Positions 1-9,500 of a DNA stretch of 25,712 nucleotides are shown here, in pieces; position 1 is the stretch's first letter, and each line of letters opens with the position of its first letter. The notes beneath the pieces are model-generated. The model did not search any database, was not told the origin of the DNA, and saw nothing but the letters and a program-made list of their open reading frames with translations. The DNA is taken from assembly GCA_000695325.1 (NCBI GenBank), contig AVPN01000162.1, forward strand, positions 62,119 to 87,830. The letters are read 5' to 3'. Made by a program: the position numbers and the translations under genes. Source of the stretch: Pleurobrachia bachei. Taxonomy: Eukaryota > Ctenophora > Tentaculata > Cydippida > Pleurobrachiidae.

Positions 1-190
1 CGGCGTGGGGAGGGGGGAGTAAAATCCCCTATCTCCCTGCGTGGTCTGCAAGGCAAACCCATGCTCGAACTGGAGAACACCAACACTTGGCCTATTCGTG
101 TGGGGTCATGTGGCGAGAGGTGAGTTCTAAATAGGGTCGGCTGTCGGCCATTACAGGGCAGCTAAGTGGGACGGAATGTTGGGAGGTGCT

Positions 191-212
191 AAACACACAC
201 ACACACACACAC
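191..212. repeat. (CA)n microsatellite
   Basis: A run of about eleven CA dinucleotides read directly from the sequence. Confidence 0.9.
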
Positions 213-255
213 CATTTACCGTTAGCTGCTGTGATACTTGACCCGATACGTGATA

Positions 256-337
256 CAGTCGGCGCCCGATTTACCGGGGTACTCGGGAAAATATGGTTAA
301 CTTCATATATCAGAGACCGTCAAATCGGAGTCCGACT
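256..337. mobile_element. Pogo/Tigger-like MITE, copy 1
   Basis: An 82-bp stretch starts CAGTCGGCGCCCGATTTA and ends in the imperfect inverted match (reverse complement TAGTCGGACTCCGATTTGA). It is flanked by TA on both sides, the target choice of Tc1/mariner-pogo elements. The same terminal sequence recurs at 13932-14027. It has no coding capacity. Family assignment is inferred from the CAGTCGnACC-type terminus and the TA flanks. Confidence 0.55.
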
Positions 338-983
338 ATACTGCAGTATACTTATGAATCACATCGTCAAAATAACGTGATTTGATCGTCACCCGTGGAT
401 AGTCGAGAACTTCTTGCGTACAATTTTATAATGGGTACAACTTTTCAGTTTCTAGGCAGTAGACCGATTTTACAGAAAGTTTCACCACAGATCATGTGGT
501 CAATTTTCAAATAAGTGGCCTTTCATAATGCTCCATTGCTCCAATTGGTCTACTTAGAGCTCTATTTCCGCTTCCGATTTATCGTTCCCGCCTTTGTGGC
601 TGTGGTCAATGGTCATCGGAAATGTTCCTTCTTCTCTATCATCATGTAGAATATCCTAGAAACTCTCCATGCGCCTTTGTGATCAGATCGTAACATGCAC
701 TTCACCACGCGTCAGTCAATTTGCGTGCCAAGTTACCCCACATGCTACCGACCAGCGAGGATTAAAACTGTGACGCGCAGATCCGCGCGCATCGCTTGTA
801 ATGAAAGCACACCATTCCAACACTCTCTCACGTTCACGTGAAAGTAAGGGCTCATAATTTGAATTTCCCAGCTCACAGATCTGTGGCAAAGAGACCGGCA
901 CTTCTTCTCAATCTCCGAAAGAGGGGGAGAGAGAATTAATAACGGATGTGTTGTGTAACTAAGAGCTCTTTAGTGCACTATAA

Positions 984-986
<3 letters not shown>

Positions 987-1040
<54 letters not shown>
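987..1040. repeat. (CT)n microsatellite
   Basis: An uninterrupted CT dinucleotide run of about 54 nt, prone to length error in assembly. Confidence 0.95.
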
Positions 1041-1042
<2 letters not shown>

Positions 1043-1695
1043 CTTTAATAACGAAATCAACTTATTGAACTCCATACCTCATGCACTCAGCACTGCCCAT
1101 ATTGATATATTACCCTGGCCTATAGTTCTCAGACATTATTCCTCGCATATAATAACAAGATCCACCAACCCCTTCATCCCTGGACCTGGTCTTTCTCCCC
1201 CGGCCCGCGTCCCTCCTAGGATTCGTCTCGGTCCCCCGTCGTCATGTATTACTACGGATTATATCGGACAAAAGTAATAGATATGCTTTCAATTTTGCTG
1301 GCTCGAAACATGCATGTTTTGTGCTTGTCCCCCTCTGTCCATGCCAAGAGATAGAATTGACGTGTCCAAGTCTCTACTTGTTGTCTTGACATGTTGCCCC
1401 TGGCACTTTTAGTTTCTTCCATTTGTATTTCCTTCACACTTGTTACCAAGATGAGATCTAGCTGGCTTGTCACTAAGCTTGTACGTGTGTGTAACTTAAT
1501 TGCCTTGAGTGAGGGGTGGCGTCGTTTATACGGCAAGGAAACAGTTGTTTTTATATTTTGAAGGGAGCGTGCCTATAAGCACTATCATAGATGACCATCA
1601 CTATCAAACACTTATAGTTATAACTCATGTCAATATGCGAATGTGATTTAGATTGTAATTGCACTATTAATTTTATTATGCATTATTAATTTCAG

Positions 1696-4600
1696 GAGAA
1701 AGAGGTCCAAGAACTAAGAGCAGAGATCACCAAGCTCAGAATAGATAACAGAAAACAGGCAAAAGAGCTGAAGACACTTTCTAAGGTTCGTAATCTTAGA
1801 AGCAGTTTATGATGTTTATCAGTTAGTGAACATAGTTGCGACTTGAAATTGAATCCGGGTAATTTTTGTAGGTTGGTCCCTTATGTTAAAATTTAATCGC
1901 TTCTATCTCTGCTTTAGACTGATCCCATTTTATAACACCCCAGTTGATAGATGGCCAGAACCAGAAGGGCGATACAAACAGCGAGTTTACAATAATAAAA
2001 AGAGAGAATGTAGAACTCAAAACGGAGCTCACGGAGCTGCGGAAGACCCTTCTGAGACAGGAGCAGAACCACACTAAGAAGATAACGGGGTTGAAAACAG
2101 ATCCTGTGGATGATTGGAGAAAAGCACAGATGGACAAGTTACATCGTCTCTTGGCTGAGGCTGAACAGAAGGTAACTAGAAAACGCCATTTTATTGTTAA
2201 GCAGCATCCTGACAGTGACATGAATGATCTGACCTTGTTTTCCCTACAATTATTTTGTGCCCTCCCTTCCACATTATATGCCCCTCAGAGGGGTCCGGAG
2301 GGCGGCCCCTCTCACTATGACACTGAGACACTATAGTGCACTATCCATCTTACAGGCTGACGAGGCCTCTACAGAGCAAGTTCGGTTAGAGGAGGAGCTC
2401 CACAAGGCTCGTGATAAGATCACACAATTGCGAGACACCCGGGACACCCTGAGGACGTCCAATGATAACATGATGGCTGAGTTAAAGTCTACAACGAGTA
2501 AACTTGAGACAGAGGTTTGTCAGTTTTAGATTTGATCACTGGGTCTTTCTTTAAACATGCTAATGTATTTTGGAGATTTATCTAGGCTATAGGGTAAAGT
2601 CGGATTTTTTGAATTTGTCACATGTACGCGTACGTGCGTAGTGCATGTGGGGTAGCAACTTCAAAAAATCGACTCATGTGCCATCACACGTATTAAATTA
2701 TTGCTATTGCCCACTCATCAGATATCAGAACTTCACACCAAGTACCTGGCACAGTCCCGAGAGCTGGATGAGGCCGAGAAACTAGTACAGAGCTCAAACC
2801 ATCTCCGAACCATGGTAGAGCGACTAAACGGGGAACGAGAAGAGTTGAGCAGGGAACTGAGGGAAACAGCCCTCGATAAAGCAGCCGCTGAGGCCGAGGT
2901 AGGTGGGGGTTGATGGTACTACACAATACACATCGTGACGTCATGCCTGTGATGTCACGTTGTATTAGATCTATTTCTCAATCTTGTTATTCCTACACAA
3001 TGCGTTTAGTTTTTACAATCAGTAGTACTACTACAGTAGACTAACTATAATTCTCTGAACCAGGTGGAGAGATTAAAGAAAAGAGCATCTTCATTAGAAG
3101 TAGAGCTGGATTTCAAAAAACGTTCCGAGCCTGGAGACACAGACAGGTGGGGTGACAAGAGGAGGTCTGATCCAGTGGATGACAGATGGTCGGAACACAA
3201 CTGGAGGAAGGATGAAGAGACCCGGAAACAGAGAGATTGGAAGAAAGAAGATGAGATGAAGGATCATGGGTCATGGAGAGGGAAGGAGGATGAGGGGAGG
3301 AAGTCAGAGAGAAGACACCCTTTAATACCACACGATGACAGCTACCCAGCTAAAACTTTATATTTTGGTGAGCCAATAAAGCTTTTGTATTTGCAAGTTC
3401 GGTTAGAGGAGGAGCTCCACAAGGCTCGTGATAAGATCACACAGTTACGAGACACCCGGGACACCCTGAGGACGTCCAATGATAACATGATGGCGGAGTT
3501 AAAGTCTACAACGAGTAAACTTGAGACAGAGGTTTGTCAGTTTTAGATTTGATCACTGGGTCTTTCTTTAAACATGCTAATGTATTTTGGAGATTTATCT
3601 AGGCTATAGGGTAAAGTCCGATTTTTTGAATTTGTCACATGTACGCGTACGTGCGTAGTGCATGTGGGGTAGCAACTTCAAAAAATCGACTCATGTGCCA
3701 TCACACGTATTAAATTATTGCTATTGCCCACTCATCAGATATCAGAACTTCACACCAAGTACCTGGCACAGTCCCGAGAGCTGGATGAAGCCGAGAAACT
3801 AGCACAGAGCTCAAACAATCTCCGAACCATGGTAGAGCGATTAAATGGGGAACGAGAAGAGTTGAGCAGGGAACTGAGGGAAACAGCCCTCGATAAAGCA
3901 GCCGCTGAGGCCGAGGTAGGTGGGGGTTGATGTCACAACACATCGTGACGTCATGGTTGTGACATCACGTTGTATAAGATCTAACTCTCGATCTTGTTTT
4001 TCCTAAACAATGCTTTTACAATCAGTAGTTGACTAACGAGACTACATATATCCCTGAATCAGGTGGAGAGATTAAAGAAAAGAGCATCTTCTCTAGAGGT
4101 GGAGCTGGATTTCAAAAAACGGTCATCCGAACCAGCAGACACAGACAGGTGGGGTGACAAAAAGAGGTCTGATCCAGTGGATGATAGGTGGTCCGAACAC
4201 AACTGGAGGAAGGATGAAGAGCCCCGGAAACAGAGAGATTGGAAGAAAGAAGAAGAGATGAAGATGGGGGATCAGTGGAGGAAGGAGGATGAGGGGAGGA
4301 AGACAGAGAGAAGACACCCTTTAATACCACACGATGACAGCTACCCTGCCAAAACTTTATATTTTGGTGAGCCAATAGATATTGATGTATCAGCTTTTGC
4401 TGTTGCGATATATTGTCTCACATTGTAATTGTATCTAAAAAGCCCTAAAATAATCATGGCAAATCGACATTGTCAATGGATTGAACACTTTTTCTAACTA
4501 CAATTCCCCCAAGATGATAACATCGATAAGATGAGTAGTTCAACTCCGGTAAAAACAGCACTGAAGTCTGATCGGGACATCTCAGAAATAACGGATCTGC

Positions 4601-5889
4601 CTGTAATTAGTCCGAAGAAAGGATCATACACAAAAGACAAAAACTACCTCACCAACTCAGGTGAATCAGCGATAATAGAATAATAGATTCATAGGCAGAT
4701 AGACAGGTAGAGTTGTTGGGTGGAAGACAATATCATTCTGTCTGGCGGGCGGCGGCGCCCAACCCCGACAGTGCGCTCAGACCAAGAACTATATAAGTAC
4801 TAATCCATCCCCATGCAGTTCTAGAAGAGGATGATACGTATCGAGAAGCGCTGGCAATAGTTGAGAAGTACAAGAAATTAGACATGGAGACAAGTCTAAC
4901 GGAGCCGATTGTGAAGAAATGGGAACACGAAACAGGGACCACGACGCCCAAACAAAACAAGTGGGACCAAGATAGGGGGACCCCAAACAGGATCAAATAT
5001 GATGATGCGAGGGGGACACCGAGTAGTAGATCCAAATGGGATCAGGACGTGAAGCAGGAGGAGAACTGGGGTGAGGATCAGTCATCAACAAACCACCACC
5101 CTCCTCAACAACAAACAGCATGGGAGGCAGACTACATTACACGTGCTAACGCCAGGTATGAGGTTAGAGAGAGAAGAGCTGGGAACTTACTATGACAAGA
5201 ACATACCTACTCAATCAGTTTCTCTTATAAAACACTAGCAGCTTTTGGAGATTTGTTGTAACAGCTCTGATAGAGTTTTGTCCCCTAATTATATATTTTG
5301 TTCCCTAAGCTAATATTCCCCGCACCCTAGTGAGCCGTGGAACGCATGGTCCCAGACGACAGCGGGGGCCCAACAACAGGAGCTACTGAGAAAGAGCAGC
5401 TACTGTGGGAGAACGTATGATATAATGCTGGAAAATAAGAGGGAGTCAAAGGACAGTGGTCGAAGTGCAGCACCCCCAGCTGCAGTAGTGGGAGGACAGA
5501 ACAATACAGGTACTGCACTGCAGATGCACAAAAGTTCGTCCTGTACTATAACTATCATAGCAGCTGCGGTCATAACATTGGCCTAACAGCTTCCCAACAC
5601 CGCCATTGACATTTACCCCTCTTTACCACTCACTTGACACGTTGCAGTCAAGTTACGCCCCCCCTAATTACCAATCCCATTTCCAGATGTAACGGTGGGA
5701 GCTCGTGTAGTATTCAAAAGGGCGGGAGAGTTGGAAAGGGGAACTGTTCGATATACAGGCCGACTAATGGGCAAAGATGGTCTATTTGCGGGGATTGAGT
5801 TATCAAATAATACTGGTAATCATGACGGCACATACCAGGGACACACCTATTTCAAATGTAAAGCCAAGAGGGGTGTTAAACACGGTTAA
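1696..5889 (+). CDS. Coiled-coil protein with C-terminal CAP-Gly domain (5' end missing)
   Basis: Exons inferred from GT/AG sites and phase: 1696-1785, 1944-2171, 2356-2514, 2722-2898, 3064-3531, 3739-3915, 4063-4366, 4514-4660, 4819-5155, 5331-5509, 5687-5889. They join without a frame break into 822 residues plus stop, with no start codon. Exons 1-6 are heptad-rich coiled coil (for example ELRAEITKLRIDN). The exons at 3064 and 4063 end in a charged R/W/D-rich segment. Exons 8-10 look disordered (repeated KWDQD-type motifs). The last exon is a CAP-Gly domain (GARVVFK, GTVRYTGR, GLFAGIEL, YFKCKAKRGV), a fold that binds tubulin or EB-type C-terminal tails. The usual GKNDG motif reads GNHDG here. 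The domain stops at TAA just after G-V-K-H-G, so its last strand is missing; alternatively G5884|GTTAAT is a donor to an exon I could not find. A microtubule or centrosome role is inference. Confidence 0.75.
2380..3367 (+). repeat. Tandem exon duplication, copy 1
   Basis: This segment, with three coiled-coil or charged exons and their introns, is repeated at 3397-4366. Offset is 1017 nt in the first part and 999 nt in the last, so indels have accumulated in one intron. Exonic substitutions such as V to A at 2831/3848-type sites and a few codon indels in the charged exon distinguish the copies. Confidence 0.9.
2599..2673. repeat. Intronic foldback sequence (copy 1)
   Basis: Inverted arms GTCGGATTTTTTGAA and TTCAAAAAATCGAC (one-base bulge) flank a CpG/ACGT-rich centre containing GTACGCGTAC. 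It lies in an intron of the coiled-coil gene and was duplicated with it. It could be a small MITE; no target duplication was recognised. Confidence 0.6.
3397..4366 (+). repeat. Tandem exon duplication, copy 2
   Basis: Second copy of the block. It begins at GTTCGGTTAGAGGAGG, mid-exon relative to copy 1 (whose exon starts at 2356), so the acceptor of that exon was not copied. The preceding charged exon reads straight into it through 10 codons (3368-3397). Confidence 0.9.
3616..3690. repeat. Intronic foldback sequence (copy 2)
   Basis: Same hairpin as at 2599-2673, carried in the second copy of the tandem duplication, with arms GTCCGATTTTTTGAA and TTCAAAAAATCGAC. Confidence 0.6.
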
Positions 5890-5922
5890 TTATTCTAAGT
5901 CTACCATATATTATGCATCATC

Positions 5923-5928
5923 AATAAA
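5923..5928 (+). terminator. Possible polyadenylation signal of the CAP-Gly gene
   Basis: AATAAA 34 nt after the CAP-Gly stop codon. A second AATAAA lies at 6273-6278. The convergent TFG gene ends at 6599, leaving about 700 bp between the two stop codons. Confidence 0.5.
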
Positions 5929-6366
5929 TTTATATATGTGCCAGTTCAGAACGATGTTTTATTAGTGTATTTACACCGTGGATCATGACCCCATATTTAT
6001 ACAAGATTGACCTTGTTGACCACTATTGTGTGATACAGTTGTTTTTCTAGTACCAGTCTGATAGTGATAATGTTATTGACAGAGATCTGTAGAGATGTTT
6101 ATATATGTTACTTAACCTGCGAGTGAAACCCCTAATTTCAACGTCAGATTTCCGTGTATGTGTGTAATGCAGTGTGTTTCTCAGACATGATGTGTACAAT
6201 ACAATACATATTGTATATTGTTTATGTATGGAGAACGAATGTAAAGTAACACGTTTACAGTTGTACAAACAAAATAAAGAGTTGTATATATTTAACACAT
6301 TGGGTTCTTGTCAAAACGATACTAAACGAATAATCACGTATTTTAACGAGAAGAAAATCACGTACG

Positions 6367-6372
6367 TTTATT
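6367..6372 (-). terminator. Possible polyadenylation signal of TFG
   Basis: TTTATT on the plus strand (AATAAA on the minus strand), about 230 nt beyond the TFG stop codon. The 3' UTR would include the hAT-type MITE at 6449-6558. Confidence 0.4.
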
Positions 6373-6448
6373 GATTCCGAGTCATTATAGTCTACTACTT
6401 GGTGACAGTAATCGCCATCATATCACAAAGTCCATCGTTCTCTCACAG

Positions 6449-6558
6449 CAGGAACCGACCGAATAAAAGTAAACAACCAATCAATACTTGTTATTTAAGT
6501 CACCTGACTAGTTATCAGCCAATCAGAGACCAGCATTTCCTGATTCGGACGGTTCCTG
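6449..6558. mobile_element. hAT-type MITE in the TFG 3' UTR
   Basis: A 110-bp element with 16-bp terminal inverted repeats CAGGAACCGACCGAAT and CAGGAACCGTCCGAAT (one mismatch). Flanks TCTCACAG and TCTCTCAG are an 8-bp target duplication with one mismatch, the length typical of the hAT superfamily. Interior motifs (AACCAATCA, TTATCAGCCAATCAG) recur at 7771, 10117 and 20993. No coding capacity. Confidence 0.75.
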
Positions 6559-6598
6559 TCTCTCAGTATAATAATAGTTCAATCTCACACAAGTATCT

Positions 6599-9500
6599 CT
6601 AGTAGGAGGAAGGAGGGTAACTAGACGGGGGGTAGCCGTGTGGGTATCCGGTTGGGGGTTGCGGATACGGGTTTCTTGTGCTGGTAGGCGGCTGCGTTCC
6701 GTGATAATAGTTCTGCATTGGAGGGTATTGTCCTGGGTACTGAGAGAAATGGAGAGGGTGTTAGAGTATCGGGTGTAAAATCATTATGTCTGTTTCAAGA
6801 TGGTTTATGTTACTGCAGTAAACAGTCTTGAAAGTTTCAATGAAACAGACAGTGTTTATTCAGCCAGTCAGTGTGCAAAATCTGCGCGAAAAGAGGGGTT
6901 TTTGCATCACAAGGGACGGTACAAAACTAGTGATAGCTGCGCGCGCTTACTGACCGATGCAAAGTTGACCTCATTTCAGGCAGTTTGCATAAATTAAGGT
7001 TGTCGGTTAGGTAAAAACTAAAAACCTAACTTGAGGCAACCTTGAGGCACTCCAAGATCAACATACAGAACAACACAATCACTACGTACCGCATTAGGAG
7101 GAGGCATCCCCTGTCCTGGGTTCATCGGCATCTGGGAACTAGTTGGGGGATGGGTTGGAGGGAGTCCATAGTTGTAGTTAACAGGGGGCTGCTGGGTAGG
7201 GGCACTCTGTTGTTGTTGTTGTTGGGGTTGTTGTTGTTGGGGTTGTGGGGCTACAGGGGTTCCAACCTGAGGGGAATACCAGGTGTTGTAGAATGTACAC
7301 AGGTAACATGAAAACAGCGTATCATTATTACACAAAGCCAGCTAGACTCTAGAACAGCCCTCCAAAAATCACCCTAAATGATAACCACAGCCCCCTTCAT
7401 TTGCTCAGCACCCCTTCTTATCTCCAGCGCACAAGACAATCTACCCCCTCCAGCGTACAAAAGAGAGTCTACCCCTGCATGGAGCTAGCAGACACCTACC
7501 ATAACATGGTGAGGGGATGGTGGTGGGTTACTCCTAGCATGATACTGATACACCGGCCCACCCACCTGCTGCTGCTGAGGACTGGCCGACTGCATTGGAG
7601 GAGGGGGCTGTTGTTGTTGGGTCGGGGGTTGAGGACAAACAGACACCGTCTGTTTCTCTGGCTCTGGCTTTCCTTTTCCAGCTCCTCCATGGAACGTGGC
7701 CGTGGCACTCTGAGGGGTGGACAACTGGGTTAGTAGTGACGTCACGATCTTTATTGATGACGTCATAAACCAGGAACCGACCGAATCAGGAAATACTGGT
7801 CCCTGATTGGCTGATAACCAGTCACGTGACCTGAATAACGAGTTTTGATTGGTTGTTTACTTGTTCCGGTTGTAAATATCATGCCCCACTCTTACATTAG
7901 TAGCTGTTGGTGTAGTTGCAGGAGCTACCGGGTTTATCAACTCATGTTTAACAACCTTACTACTACTGCTGCTCCTGTTTAGAGGATCAAATTCGGCCGT
8001 CGTTGCAGGATCAAGTTTCACTGACCCTTTGACCGTGGCAGCGGCTGTCTCCGATACTGTGGATATAGAGGGATTAAGGCAGGGGATTATTTTCTTATTT
8101 TAATAATGATAGCAATGGTACCTCATCATTGTGAGTACCAAAACAACTTGGTTGTAAAAAAAACAGGGGAAAAGAAAATATAACTGATGAAACAACAATT
8201 ACCGGGTTGTTTGGGTGGGGGTTGAGTGGGTGTAGGCTCAGGGTATACATCTTCTAGCCGATCTACAATCCTGTTAATCCGATCTCTCAGTTCAACCAAC
8301 TCTCTCCTCATTTCACGGACGGTTCCCAGATCTACCGCCGGGACTTCTCTACCCTTCACTGATGGTAGAAAGAGAGTGTAAACTGTAAGCAATACATGAC
8401 ACAAGTACTAATATACTATTCGCAGTAAATAAGATGTAAAATGTCCTCCGTGATCCCAAAAAGAGTGAGGGTCTGCAAAGTGAGGGTCTGCGATGTAATA
8501 CTCAGACGAGTGCAACGAGAATTAGTCTTATCTGAAACACTTACCAAATATTGTCAATGTTAAGAAACAATGTGGACTGCAACTTAAGAACCTATGGCAA
8601 CTCAATAAGTGTTTGGACAATAGTACACGGATTCTGCTGGTGAAGCAATTAGTCATATCAAAGATAGATTATTGCAATATCCTCTACTTTGGACTCCCAA
8701 AAAGGATTCTAAACAATCTTCAGAAGGTTCTAAACTCATGTGTACGGTTCATCTATAACCTACGAGGACATCAGGATAGCTATGATGAGTATTTCAAGGA
8801 AGCTCATATCCTCCCAATAGAGCAGAGACTAATGTTCAAGGCCTGCCTGTTAGCGGACAAAATTGTACGTGGAACAGCTCCAGAGTATTTGCAGGAACTG
8901 GGCCCGAGAGATAATGATATTCTGGGAATGAGAACAACGAGGGCGAACTCAGTGATTGACTTCTATAAACTGAAGTATCCAAAACTCTCGAGCGTTAATG
9001 CAAACGCCAAACTGAGAAGAAGGAGGGTGTCGGTGTTTCTGCCGACAGTGTGGAACTCCTTACCTGTGGACCTGAGATCTGTACACCCCATTGAGTTGTT
9101 CAAATCTAAGGTGAAGACCCGACTTTTCCTTGAAGCGTTTCCTCCTGCCTCTGGAGACTCCCGTTGTGGCGTCTGAGTTGTTCACCGGACTCCCCATCTG
9201 TCAGTAGGCGGTCTTTAGGCATACTCACCACTACACTTAGGGCTTTTTATCAGTATTGTTGAGCTGCTGATAAGTGTGGGCTGTTGGCTTTGTTCCCTTT
9301 ATTTAATAAAGTCTGTAATTTGTCCATCTTAACAGTTTTTTGAAAGTTATGTGACCAGTTATATCTGTAGGACATCTTCAATTAGGAGTGAGTTTTTTCC
9401 AAAGGGTGTAAGAATATATAAGGATCTTTTTAGCGTTAGGTATACCGCTCTGAAGCGCGTCAGTGTCAGGTAGAGTTTTACTTATATGGCCCTGTCGTGT

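Larger units (their letters stand above)
1..1695. other. No gene recognised; repeats only
   Basis: I see no exon with family similarity here. The stretch holds a (CA)n run near 191-212, a pogo-like MITE at 256-337 and a (CT)n run at 987-1040. The 5' exons of the downstream coiled-coil gene are expected here or further upstream, but I could not identify them. Confidence 0.5.

Noticed and set aside
7042-7311. Plus-strand Leu-rich open frame
   Set aside because: It is the antisense shadow of the Gln-rich TFG exon 6.
8613-9176. A 187-residue open frame taken as a host gene
   Set aside because: Its sequence is the C-terminal tail of a LINE reverse transcriptase polyprotein, repeated at two other places in the window and followed by a LINE-type 3' end.
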